DNA of 20,820 nucleotides from CAZBBC01 sp964489835. Lineage in GTDB: Bacteria; Calditrichota; Calditrichia; JAJRVZ01. Shown piece after piece: positions 9,181 to 16,681 of this stretch. Under the pieces are notes generated by a model that was given only the letters and a program-made list of their open reading frames with translations, did no database searches and was not told the DNA's origin. Each line of letters starts with the position of its first letter. The stretch's first letter is position 1. The stretch lies in NCBI GenBank assembly GCA_964489835.1, contig CAZBBC010000074.1:1-20820 (forward strand), given 5' to 3'. The position numbers and the translations under genes are program-made.

Positions 9181-9385
9181 TTTATTCCTCGACAGGATAA
9201 CTGGATATACAATAGTTTGTATTAAACGCAGAGGACGCTGAGTTCGCAGAGGAAGATAATAATAAATAAACAATACAAAATACAAAAAGAGTAACAATTA
9301 CTTTATAAGATTTATAAAAATATTTTGTATCTTTTATTTTGTATTTTTTATTAGGTCTCTCTGCGTTCTTTGCGCTCTGCGTTTA
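9140..9385. repeat. Direct duplication, copy A (leader plus 5' end of fucosidase)
   Basis: These 246 bp match 10718-10954 almost throughout, apart from a 9-bp insertion (GAGGACGCT type) and scattered substitutions. The copy includes palindromic element copy 2. Copies A and B lie in the same orientation on either side of the fucosidase gene. The rest of the 9023-9459 gap holds only the partial CCCTCCC repeat and AT-rich sequence. Confidence 0.9.
9207..9385. repeat. AACGCAGAG palindromic element, copy 2 (long-loop form)
   Basis: The left arm AACGCAGAGGACGCTGAG with TTCGCAGAGG and the right arm CTCTGCGTTCTTTGCGCTC plus TGCGTTTA enclose a loop of about 105 bp. The loop is nearly all A and T and is itself an imperfect palindrome (AATACAAAATACAAAAAG against CTTTTATTTTGTATTTTT). 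The loop is shared with copy 3 but not with copies 1 and 4. Confidence 0.8.
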
Positions 9386-9459
9386 TATTAATAGAGAAGT
9401 TGAACTTTTATCGTATATCATATAAGATTGTCACTCCGATTTTTAACCTACATTGAATA

Positions 9460-10758
9460 TTACCGGTAGGCAGGATTTGAAGGACGCGGTTTGCCTTCAA
9501 AGGTCAATTCAATCACATTGAGATAGGGATCTACGGGATATTCCGGGAAACCATGCATCCAGACACGGTCACCATCTTGTTCAACGGTTGCATACTGCCC
9601 GGTTGATAACAAACGCGCTGATTTTACCTTACTGCCATACCAAGCTACAGGAATGGTTGATCCGGGCCAGCGCTGAAGCAATAAGTATACTGTATCACCA
9701 ACCATTGTTTCCATTCCCAAATTTGGTGCCCCGACTGGAGAAGGCCGGGCGCCATAGATCGCTTTACCATTGACCCGCATCCATTGACCGATACTTCGCA
9801 GTCTTTCAACCGCTTCGATCGGGAATCTTCCTTCCGCGTCCGGCCCGACATTTAGCAAAAAATTACCTCCCTGAGAGGCACAGGAAGCAAGTAATCGCAA
9901 AAGCTCATTGACCGATTTATAATTACGGTCGTAACGGCCATATCCCCAGCTGCGGTTCATGGAGTAGCATGATTCCCAGGGACGATTTTGAGATTTTACA
10001 GTATTTTCCGGTGTGGCAAAATCACCGGGGATGGCGGCCCGGTCATTAATAATAATACCCGGCTGAAGTTCCCGGGCCATGGCATTAAGTTCTTCCGAGC
10101 GCCAGAGCTGTGCATCATTTGGTATGGGCATATCATACCATAATATATCTACCGTACCATAATTCGTTAAAAGTTCGCGAACCTGTGCATGTGCCTGCGC
10201 CACCATCGCTTCATATTTTTCATCTGCCAATCTAATACCATGGGGTATAACACCGGGGAAACGCCAGTCGACCAATGAATAATAAAATCCCATACGCATG
10301 CCGGCCTGATGACAGGCATCAGCAAATTCGGCAATCAAATCTCGTTTTGCACCGGTTTTTACAGAAGTGAAATCCGATACCTGACTGTCAAAAAGACAAA
10401 AGCCATCATGATGGCGCGTCGTAATCACGATGTACTTCATCCCGGCTTCTTTAGCCATGGCAATCCAGTCAGCCGGATTATAATTCCGGGGATTAAACTT
10501 ATCCGCCGACTGAACATACTCATCCACTGGGATATGTTCCTGGTACATTCTCCAGGCATCGTAGGCAGGAATCGAATAAACACCCCAGTGGATAAACATA
10601 CCAAAACGCGCTTCCTGCCACCAGGCGATACGCTCCTCAGGGGTCTGACCCAATCGGGTCTGGCCCAATCGGGTCTGGCCCAATCCTATAGTCAATATAT
10701 TCACAAGGATCAATACAACCGCAATAGTAAAATTAAATTTCGATGAAGAATCTTTCAT
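9460..10758 (-). CDS. Exported GH29 alpha-L-fucosidase
   Basis: This enzyme hydrolyses alpha-linked L-fucose by a retaining mechanism. The 432-residue protein starts at the ATG at 10758, preceded by GAGG with six-base spacing. A longer open frame to 10866 runs through repeat DNA and is rejected. The signal peptide is about 1-25 (FTIAVVLILVNILTIG), followed by three LGQTR/P repeats. GH29 hallmarks are ARFGMFIHWGVYS, then MKYIVITTRHHDGFCLFDS, GFYYSLVDWR and DILWYDMP, where Asp209 aligns with the GH29 nucleophile (WxD). ELQPGIIINDRA and NFLLNVGPDAEGRFP follow. The acid/base residue cannot be assigned by eye. The downstream neighbour is the DUF4091 fusion and the upstream neighbour the PL11-like lipoprotein. 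The gene lies between two direct repeats that contain its own leader. Confidence 0.93.
   Translation of the reverse strand: MKDSSSKFNFTIAVVLILVNILTIGLGQTRLGQTRLGQTPEERIAWWQEARFGMFIHWGVYSIPAYDAWRMYQEHIPVDEYVQSADKFNPRNYNPADWIAMAKEAGMKYIVITTRHHDGFCLFDSQVSDFTSVKTGAKRDLIAEFADACHQAGMRMGFYYSLVDWRFPGVIPHGIRLADEKYEAMVAQAHAQVRELLTNYGTVDILWYDMPIPNDAQLWRSEELNAMARELQPGIIINDRAAIPGDFATPENTVKSQNRPWESCYSMNRSWGYGRYDRNYKSVNELLRLLASCASQGGNFLLNVGPDAEGRFPIEAVERLRSIGQWMRVNGKAIYGARPSPVGAPNLGMETMVGDTVYLLLQRWPGSTIPVAWYGSKVKSARLLSTGQYATVEQDGDRVWMHGFPEYPVDPYLNVIELTFEGKPRPSNPAYR
10641..10685. repeat. Three tandem 15-bp units inside the fucosidase gene
   Basis: Units GGGTCTGACCCAATC, GGGTCTGGCCCAATC and GGGTCTGGCCCAATC stand head to tail and encode LGQTR repeats just after the predicted signal peptide cleavage site. 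Two units are identical, suggesting recent slippage. Copy number could vary without breaking the reading frame. Confidence 0.9.
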
Positions 10759-10954
10759 TTTATACCTCGACAGGATAAATGGATATACAATAGTTTGTAT
10801 TAAACGCAGAGTTCGCAGAGGCAGAAAATAATAAATAAACAATACAAAATACAAAAAGAGTAACAATTACTTTATAAGATTTATAAAAATATATTGTATC
10901 TTTTATTTTGTATTTTTTATGAGGTCACTCTGCGTTCTTTGCGCTCTGCGTTTA
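10718..10954. repeat. Direct duplication, copy B (leader plus 5' end of fucosidase)
   Basis: These 237 bp are the partner of 9140-9385 and cover the first codons of the intact fucosidase, its Shine-Dalgarno and the whole of its palindromic leader. Recombination between A and B would remove the fucosidase gene. Confidence 0.9.
10765..10768 (-). promoter_or_regulatory. Shine-Dalgarno GAGG for the fucosidase
   Basis: GAGG lies six bases before ATG at 10758. No comparable site precedes the upstream in-frame ATG at 10866, so the shorter protein with a proper signal peptide is preferred. Confidence 0.75.
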
Positions 10955-11015
10955 ATTTAATCATGTAAGGTCTAATTTTCTCCACATAGAAAATCCCTGG
11001 CTAATCGGGACATGA
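10785..11015. repeat. AACGCAGAG palindromic element, copy 3 (long-loop form with conserved right flank)
   Basis: The arms are AACGCAGAGTTCGCAGAGG and CTCTGCGTTCTTTGCGCTC plus TGCGTTTA, with the AT-rich loop found in copy 2. The right flank (10970-11015: GTCTAATTTTCTCC, then GAAAATCCCT and GGGACATGA) matches 15281-15326 base for base without gaps at roughly three quarters of positions. The conserved element is therefore longer than the palindrome. It fills the gap upstream of the fucosidase. Confidence 0.8.
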
Positions 11016-11039
11016 AATTACCGAATGTTTTGCTAATAA

Positions 11040-11159
11040 TTACTTCAGAAGTGATATTTTTCTGGAAACAATCTGATCTTTTGTTTTCATTTTGATTATA
11101 TACGTGCCACTCGCCAGCTGACTTCCTGATAGTGTAATCTGATAGGAACCGGATGCATG
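11040..11159 (-). pseudogene. Orphan T9SS type-A C-terminal sorting domain fragment
   Basis: Translated on the minus strand, this stretch gives HASGSYQITLSGSQLA, then SGTYIIKMKTKDQIVSRKIS and LLK, followed by TAA. This is the last 39 residues of a classical Por/T9SS sorting domain (…LASGTYIIK…SRKISLLK-stop). A TAG stands directly before it in the same frame, and the first half of the usual roughly 70-residue domain is absent. It is out of frame with the PL11-like gene whose stop lies five bases upstream. It is a decayed end of a former secreted protein, and indicates that the lineage has or had T9SS. Confidence 0.85.
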
Positions 11160-11164
11160 CTATA

Positions 11165-13198
11165 CTAATCCGAATACCCTGGCAATGAAACGGTAGCCTG
11201 ATAATTGGAATAATTGTATAATGGATTTCTCTCCGGTTTATGTAACCTACCCTCTATCGGATTATCATCCTGTGTATAAACCCAAATCTCGTAGGGATCC
11301 CAGACAACCACTTCATCACGGCAGTCTCCGGTAATATCCATAACAGCATTGCACATATCAGGATGGCCATCATCCGGGAAGACAACAACTTTTCGTCCCC
11401 AACCATCAAACATGCCACCTTCATCCACATTGGGATTATGAACAAAAAACTCCTCCGAACGACCGGTCCAGTTGATCGGCAAACACATGCTTCCAAATTG
11501 ATTGGGCTCAAAGCTATGATAGACTTCCCCCTCGGCGTTAAAATAATGAATAATCCCCTGATTTTTCCAGAAATTAATGGAGACTGTTTCCAGGCCGGGT
11601 AAATCATCTCTGAAATTAGCCACCGCCGGATTTTGGACATGTCCGAAATAATGATGTTGCAGAATCTTTCCATTGATGTCGATAAAAATCATGCCTTCAT
11701 CACTGGCCGCACAAAGTACTTTCAAATCAGCATCAGGTTTAAATCTTAAAATAGCCACCCCATCGGCATGATCCTTAATTTTATCATCGAGCGTCCATAA
11801 TTTTTTACCATTATCATCAAATAATGTATAACCCATCAATAATTCATCTTTTCCATCTTCATCTACGTCATAGGCATAAGGATAATGACCCGTATTACAT
11901 TCAGATTTCCACAGCAGTTTCAGTTTATCATTATAGGCCCAGAGATTCCGGTAGCGGTCTTTAATGATAATATCACTATCATAACCATTCCCACGTAAGT
12001 CACAGAAATAAATACAATCTCCAAGAATGCGCGGATAAATATTATATTCTGATTGATACGGTTTTCCGCCCGGGGTTTTAGGTGTTGGTGATTTATATTT
12101 CGTCTTTCCGGTGGCACCATCTGCCACAATGAGTTCAAAATTTTTACAATAAACAACCTCATTTCGCCCATCCCGGTCAATATCATGAATTTGAAAACCG
12201 ACATCATTGGTCAGAAAATCTTTCCATAGATCCGGCTGACCAATTTGCCATAGTTTTTTACCATCAAAAGTCATCGCCGTCAAACAGCTTAATTCACTGT
12301 TGCGATCCTTTGGTCCATGATGAAGCACCTGCCCGATCAGTACATCGGTCTCACCGTCATTATCAAGATCTCCAAACCGAAGATTTCTGCCGACACCAAA
12401 TCCTTTCGTGGCAATCTTTTTCCAGAGAACCGGTTTTGGGTTTTTTGTCTGCAGATCGTTTTCCAGGTTATCGAAAGTCTTTCTGGCCTCCGTAAATATT
12501 TGTTTATTCTTTTCAGATGTGGAAACGGTTATCGCCAAATATCTTGCCGGCACATTTGAAGTCAGACCGATCTTTCCTTTTTGATAAGTGGCGTCCGTTG
12601 CTTCCAATACGATATCATTATCCAGTTCCGCCCGGATTGAGTTTCCGTTTAATTTCACCCTGGCCTTCAAAATAGTGTCTGGTTGCCAGTTATAATCGGC
12701 CTGAGAAAGGATGATTTCATATGGTTCATGAAATCCGACCGCGTGTTTGACCATTTTTAAAACCACCTTATTACCATCCACCCCGAAAAAATAATAACAC
12801 CTGTCATTTTGGTATCTAAAAACGATCCCACTCTGAAACTCATTTGACTTCGGTACAAACGAGACCAATAAATTATAATCTTCCCATAATTCATCTCCGG
12901 CAACAACCATGGGATGTGTATACTTTGCCTTATCTGTTATACTTTGGTGGAGATATCCTTCATTGTTTGTTTTGCGAATACTCCACCATCCCCTGTAATT
13001 CGAAACAGACCAGTTTCCTTTTGGTGCTGCTACTGGCAGATAATGATATTCTGTATGTGCACCAAGCCGGGTGCTAAGAGGTCCCCTGAGAGATCTTTCG
13101 AAATTATCAGAGAAGAGAAGCGCCTCATTCTCTGATTCATGGCAGGATGAGAAGATTAGACAAATTAGAATCATTGTTATTGGTAGCACAACTTTCAT
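11165..13198 (-). CDS. Lipoprotein with LamG/DUF1080-like domain and FG-GAP PL11-like propeller
   Basis: This is a 677-residue probable lipoprotein with the lipobox FSSC and lipidated Cys19. The following HESENE is acidic, as in surface-export signals of some Bacteroidota lipoproteins. Residues about 27-228 form a concanavalin/LamG-like sandwich (DNFER, YNLLVSF, SGIVFRYQNDRCYYFFGV, GKIGLTSN). Residues about 255-645 form a propeller with loops DLDNDGETD (277), DIDRDGRNE (339) and DVDEDGKDE (444). The end (DITGDCRDEVVVWDPYEIWVY, RNPLYNYSNYQATVSLP) resembles the C-terminal part of family 11 rhamnogalacturonan lyases. Whether it is a lyase or only a binding protein cannot be decided, because PL11 catalytic residues were not identified. 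GGAG precedes the ATG by nine bases. A T9SS domain relic follows the stop. Confidence 0.7.
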   Translation of the reverse strand: MKVVLPITMILICLIFSSCHESENEALLFSDNFERSLRGPLSTRLGAHTEYHYLPVAAPKGNWSVSNYRGWWSIRKTNNEGYLHQSITDKAKYTHPMVVAGDELWEDYNLLVSFVPKSNEFQSGIVFRYQNDRCYYFFGVDGNKVVLKMVKHAVGFHEPYEIILSQADYNWQPDTILKARVKLNGNSIRAELDNDIVLEATDATYQKGKIGLTSNVPARYLAITVSTSEKNKQIFTEARKTFDNLENDLQTKNPKPVLWKKIATKGFGVGRNLRFGDLDNDGETDVLIGQVLHHGPKDRNSELSCLTAMTFDGKKLWQIGQPDLWKDFLTNDVGFQIHDIDRDGRNEVVYCKNFELIVADGATGKTKYKSPTPKTPGGKPYQSEYNIYPRILGDCIYFCDLRGNGYDSDIIIKDRYRNLWAYNDKLKLLWKSECNTGHYPYAYDVDEDGKDELLMGYTLFDDNGKKLWTLDDKIKDHADGVAILRFKPDADLKVLCAASDEGMIFIDINGKILQHHYFGHVQNPAVANFRDDLPGLETVSINFWKNQGIIHYFNAEGEVYHSFEPNQFGSMCLPINWTGRSEEFFVHNPNVDEGGMFDGWGRKVVVFPDDGHPDMCNAVMDITGDCRDEVVVWDPYEIWVYTQDDNPIEGRLHKPERNPLYNYSNYQATVSLPGYSD

Positions 13199-13260
13199 TG
13201 CGAGTTACTCCATTCCTTTATCCCCCGAGCTAAAGAGGTTGTGTCATAATTAATAATCAA

Positions 13261-13379
13261 CCACGGATACACACGGATTTGCACGGAATAATTAAAATCT
13301 GGTTTAACAATGCGTAATATTGCATAATTATCTATTTGTTTTTTATATATTTTCCGTGAAATTTCGTGTTTTTCTGTGG
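13261..13379. repeat. CACGGA/TCCGTG palindromic element, copy 1
   Basis: The left arm CCACGGATACACACGGATTT with GCACGGAA is mirrored by the right arm TTCCGTGAAATTTCGTGTTT then TTCTGTGG, around an AT-rich loop of about 60 bp. It lies in the 5' leader of the PL11-like gene, about 60 bp from its start. Confidence 0.75.
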
Positions 13380-13392
13380 TAAATAATTGCCA

Positions 13393-13404
13393 TAGAGACG
13401 CAAC
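13393..13404. repeat. Half of a REP-like sequence (TAGAGACGCAAC)
   Basis: TAGAGACGCAAC matches one arm of the perfect palindrome at 20653-20680 over TAGAGACGCA. No second arm follows. It may be a decayed REP copy, but at this length chance similarity is possible. Confidence 0.35.
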
Positions 13405-13417
13405 GGTATTTATAGAA

Positions 13418-13490
13418 CACGGATAACACGGATTATACTGATTATCACGGATTTTTTTATATAATATCTTTTAATTCGTGAAATTCGTGG
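13418..13490. repeat. CACGGA/TTCGTG palindromic element, copy 2
   Basis: The left arm ACACGGATAACACGGATT plus ATCACGGATT faces the right arm AATTCGTGAAATTCGTGG around an AT-rich loop. It is adjacent to copy 1 and divergent from it. The remainder of the gap (13500-13617) contains no recognisable gene, only a short GAAGACTCTTAGGTCGAAGG stretch. Confidence 0.7.
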
Positions 13491-13617
13491 ACAATTTAAA
13501 CAAAGGTTCTTTGTGACCGGAGCCTATCCTGAAGACTCTTAGGTCGAAGGATCTCCTACTTGGTGTCCGCCTACTAGTGTGACACATTGTGGTTAATTTT
13601 TAAATCAATTTAAAGGC

Positions 13618-15036
13618 TCATTCCTGCCTAGATTTCCAATATTTCTCAATCTCTTCTAAACTTTTTCCCTTAGTTTCAGGAACCAGACGCCAGAAAAATA
13701 TGGTTGCAATCAAAGTAGTCGCGGCAAAAGTAAAAAAGCCGGCGTTCATCCCAATCTGTGCCACATACCAGGGGAATATAAAAGCGGTGATAAAGTTGGT
13801 GCTCCAGTTGGTAAAGGTTACCAGAGACATGGCCCGTCCGCGAATACGATTAGGGAATATTTCACCGGTTAATACCCAAATAACAGCATTAATGGATAAG
13901 GCCAGACAGGCCATATAAACGCAGAGCATGACGACAATCCACAGACCGGAGGTTAAGCCAATCGTAAATTGAAAGGCGATAATCAACAGGGAGATAAAAA
14001 CCATACCCATTCCACCGATTAACAACGGCCGTCGACCCCATTGATCGATCTTCCAAAGAGCAATGATGGTAAATATTAAATTGATGAATCCGATAGCCAC
14101 CTGAAACTGGAGCGAACTGTCCAGCTTAAATCCGGCATTTTCAAGAATAGTGGGACCATAATATACAATGATATTGACGCCCGTCAACTGTCCAAAAAAA
14201 GATAATCCGATACCGACAATCAGTGCCAAACGTAAACCCGGTCTGAACAATTCCCTAATCGTTCCTTCCTCCTGATTAATGGCATCCTTGATTTCCGTCA
14301 GTTCGTTTTTCGCCACTGCCATGCCACTAACTTTTGCTAAGATCTGATATCCTTTTTTTTCTTTTCCTGCTCTGATCAACCAACGGGGACTTTCCGGCAC
14401 AAGAAACAACAGTAATATAAATAAACCGGACGGGATCATCTCTGCCGCGAACATCCCTCTCCAGACTTCCGAAACCAACACCTTATGCAATAATCCGCTT
14501 CCACCAAAGGTTGAAGCGTTTTCCTGAGAAAAACCCAATAAAGACCAGTTAGAGAAATAGGCAAGCAGAATGCCGATTACAATAGACAATTGATAGAGCG
14601 CTACCAATCGTCCCCGTATTTTAGGCGGTGAGAATTCCGAAATATATAAGGGAGCGAGGACGGAAGCCATGCCAACGCCCAATCCGCCAATAAGACGTGC
14701 GGGAATGAGAACAGTGAATGTTCTTGGAATGGTCGATCCTAATGCAGAAATGAAAAAAAGCCAGGCAGCAATGATCAGTATCGGTTTTCGTCCGAAACGG
14801 TCACTTAATATTCCCGCCAACAAAGCACCGATGATGGCGCCAACCAGTGCTGAACTACCAAACCAACCCACCTGAATTTTACTCAAAGCAAACTGCGTCT
14901 CCACCATGCCAAAAGTGCCGGATATTACCGCCGTATCGAATCCAAAAAGTACACCACCCAGCGAAGCCACAAAACAGACCATCGCTAAAAATAAGTTATT
15001 TCGATTACCTGTCATATTTTCAGAATTATTTATCAT
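13618..15036 (-). CDS. MFS sugar porter family transporter (XylE/GLUT-like)
   Basis: This is a 472-residue inner-membrane protein with about 12 membrane helices that imports a monosaccharide, probably by proton symport. Sugar porter signatures in order: GGVLFGFDTAVISG (27-40), DRFGRKP (79-85), RLIGGLGVGM (114-123), PESPRWL (214-220), FGQLTGVNIIVYYGP (281-295), DQWGRRP (331-337), GEIFPNRIRGRAM (391-403) and PETKG (453-457). The length is normal and the family's conserved residues look intact. The start ATG lacks a strong Shine-Dalgarno, and an ATG seven codons later is a possible alternative. The gene follows the epimerase with a 298-bp gap filled by repeats. Transport of a product released by the exported enzymes is inferred from context; specificity (xylose, glucose, fucose or rhamnose) cannot be told. 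Confidence 0.92.
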   Translation of the reverse strand: MINNSENMTGNRNNLFLAMVCFVASLGGVLFGFDTAVISGTFGMVETQFALSKIQVGWFGSSALVGAIIGALLAGILSDRFGRKPILIIAAWLFFISALGSTIPRTFTVLIPARLIGGLGVGMASVLAPLYISEFSPPKIRGRLVALYQLSIVIGILLAYFSNWSLLGFSQENASTFGGSGLLHKVLVSEVWRGMFAAEMIPSGLFILLLFLVPESPRWLIRAGKEKKGYQILAKVSGMAVAKNELTEIKDAINQEEGTIRELFRPGLRLALIVGIGLSFFGQLTGVNIIVYYGPTILENAGFKLDSSLQFQVAIGFINLIFTIIALWKIDQWGRRPLLIGGMGMVFISLLIIAFQFTIGLTSGLWIVVMLCVYMACLALSINAVIWVLTGEIFPNRIRGRAMSLVTFTNWSTNFITAFIFPWYVAQIGMNAGFFTFAATTLIATIFFWRLVPETKGKSLEEIEKYWKSRQE

Positions 15037-15054
15037 ATCATTAATTTTTATATT

Positions 15055-15117
15055 CTAACCCACCCCGTCCCGCTGACGCGGTCCACCCCTCCCTGCTTGC
15101 AGGGAGGGGCCGGGGAA
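15055..15117. repeat. CCCACCCC...CCCTCCCTGC hairpin element
   Basis: The perfect 11-bp stem CCCCTCCCTGC / GCAGGGAGGGG (15086-15109, two-base loop) is preceded by ACCCACCCCGTCCCGC. It belongs to the same family as 19231-19298 and the fragment at 9081. It lies about 20 bp upstream of the MFS gene start, inside its probable leader transcript. Confidence 0.75.
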
Positions 15118-15175
15118 AGGTCAATTTTTTTTTGTTTATCCAGATAAATCGGATATTTTTTTTGACTACTTAATT

Positions 15176-15326
15176 ACACAATAATTTCGCTTTAAACGCA
15201 GAGTACGTTGAGATTATTTATCTAATCACAAGTTTCCTTTGCGTTCTTTGCGATCTCTGCGTTATATTCTACTAGCCTGTGTCTAATTTACTATCCACTG
15301 AAAATCCCTAATTCATCAGGACGTGA
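15176..15326. repeat. AACGCAGAG palindromic element, copy 4
   Basis: The core (15195-15262) has arms AACGCAGAGTACGTTGAG and TTTGCGTTCTTTGCGATCTC plus TGCGTT, with a short AT-rich loop as in copy 1. The right flank (15281-15326) is homologous to that of copy 3. It ends nine bases from the stop of the epimerase gene. Confidence 0.8.
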
Positions 15327-15334
15327 TGAACAGG

Positions 15335-16564
15335 TCAGGTTAATTTTTCCAGTAACTGATAACAACGAAACAATATTCGGGGCAGGTGAAAAAATCCCTT
15401 CCACCCATTGGCCTTGGCCGTCCAGACCTTGCTGCCGTCACGATTAAGATACCCAAACCATTCACCGTATTCCGGATCAGGAAAATGGGAAAAAGTGTAA
15501 GCATGAACTTTTTCATACCACTTTCCAAGATCATCCCGGCCGGTATGGCTCCAGGCCAGTAAAAGTGCATAAAGAGTCTCGCCATGCGGCCACCACAGTT
15601 TAAGATCCGCTTCCAGATTATGACAGGGTGTATGGTCAATATTGGTGATGTAACGGAGTCCACCATATTCATTATCCCACCCCTGTTCCAAGGAAGCTAG
15701 ACAAATATCGATAGCAGTTGTCATCAGGGTATCGTTTTTATTTTTTTGTGCCACCTCCATCATCATCCAGGCGCTTTCAATGGCATGTCCGGGATGAAAC
15801 ATACGTCCCTCAGGCAGATCAAGCAAGGGCGTACCATCCGGCGCTACATTTTCCAGAAGTACGCCGCGATCTGGTTTCCAGTGTTTTTGAAGGATTGAAT
15901 CGATTGAAAGATTGATATCATTCTCAAATCGTTGATCCGGCCATACCGTGTGATACACCCAGGCGACTGTAATCCTGCACATATCATGGGCATGGAGATG
16001 GAATTGAGCATTAAGAGGGTATCCCAACAAAGGTGTATCTGATGGTTTACCCAATCGTTGCATCAGACGATCATACATTGTCATCGCCTGATTTTTTAAT
16101 GATGGATCTTTTTTTATACCACAGAATTCGGCAATGGCAATGGAAGCAAATACTTCCGTATAAAGACTTAGCACCGAGGAGAGCGGTTGTCCCAGACGGT
16201 TCAGACGAAAATACATTTTGCCTTCGGGGGTAAAGGCGTATTTTTGCATAAAATTGAGTCCGTGTTCGGCAATTTTTTTCCAACGCTCTTCTTGTCCATG
16301 CTGATTATATAAATGGCTGAACATCCAGATTTGCCGGCCGGTCATCCACATATCTTTATCACCGGAATAGACCGTTCCGTCTCTTTCAAGCCGCGTATGA
16401 TAGCCACCATGTTCATAGTCTACAGAATACTTTTCCCACCAGGGAACAATATCATCAAACAGCGCTTTGCGATAATGTTCCCGCAACATAATTACATGAT
16501 CTGCCGGTATATGTTCTGTATCTGCCATTGCCTGTTTGATGATGGGCTGTTTTGTTTTGTTCAT
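15335..16564 (-). CDS. AGE-family sugar 2-epimerase/isomerase (N-acylglucosamine or cellobiose 2-epimerase-like)
   Basis: This 409-residue protein lacks a signal peptide and probably acts in the cytoplasm. Family features: WWEKYSVDYEHGGYHTRL (42-59), WMTGRQIWMFSHLYN (73-87), FHLHAHDM (188-195), MFHPGHAIESAW (255-266), WWPHGETLYALLLAW (324-338), EWFGYLNRDG (368-377) and KGFFHLPR (389-396). His260 and His393 fall where AGE and cellobiose 2-epimerase enzymes carry their catalytic histidine pair, so an active (alpha/alpha)6 isomerase is likely. Members convert N-acetylglucosamine/N-acetylmannosamine, glucose/mannose units in disaccharides, or aldoses/ketoses; the exact reaction is not resolved. 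The start lacks a clear Shine-Dalgarno, and Met13 is an alternative. It lies upstream of the MFS porter, so it probably handles the imported sugar. Confidence 0.88.
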   Translation of the reverse strand: MNKTKQPIIKQAMADTEHIPADHVIMLREHYRKALFDDIVPWWEKYSVDYEHGGYHTRLERDGTVYSGDKDMWMTGRQIWMFSHLYNQHGQEERWKKIAEHGLNFMQKYAFTPEGKMYFRLNRLGQPLSSVLSLYTEVFASIAIAEFCGIKKDPSLKNQAMTMYDRLMQRLGKPSDTPLLGYPLNAQFHLHAHDMCRITVAWVYHTVWPDQRFENDINLSIDSILQKHWKPDRGVLLENVAPDGTPLLDLPEGRMFHPGHAIESAWMMMEVAQKNKNDTLMTTAIDICLASLEQGWDNEYGGLRYITNIDHTPCHNLEADLKLWWPHGETLYALLLAWSHTGRDDLGKWYEKVHAYTFSHFPDPEYGEWFGYLNRDGSKVWTAKANGWKGFFHLPRILFRCYQLLEKLT

Positions 16565-16654
16565 TGTATTATCTTTATTTTATTCTGGTAGTGTCGATAA
16601 TTATTCAATTAAAATATTAACAAACACATTATCGATTTTCTAACCTGGATAATT

Positions 16655-16671
16655 CATCTCTCGCGGAGATG
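16655..16671. repeat. Small hairpin CATCTC-TCGCG-GAGATG in the epimerase leader
   Basis: A perfect 6-bp stem with a five-base loop lies about 90 bp upstream of the epimerase start. No poly-T tract follows on either side, so it is not a clear terminator. The rest of 16565-16680 is AT-rich without a gene. Confidence 0.4.
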
Positions 16672-16681
16672 CAAAGATTTT

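Noticed and set aside
9061..9297. A 78-codon open frame on the minus strand
   Set aside because: It runs through the duplicated palindromic leader, the dead signal-peptide remnant and a CCCTCCC repeat. It is a by-product of duplication, not a gene.
10759..10866. Upstream extension of the fucosidase reading frame to ATG 10866
   Set aside because: It translates repeat DNA of the palindromic element, has no Shine-Dalgarno, and would bury the signal peptide. The ATG at 10758 has GAGG at good spacing.
11040..11167. T9SS domain as part of the PL11-like protein through a single frameshift
   Set aside because: Both the gene frame and the sorting-domain frame have a TAG within the same few bases, so one frameshift would not join them. 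The lipoprotein signal also argues against it.
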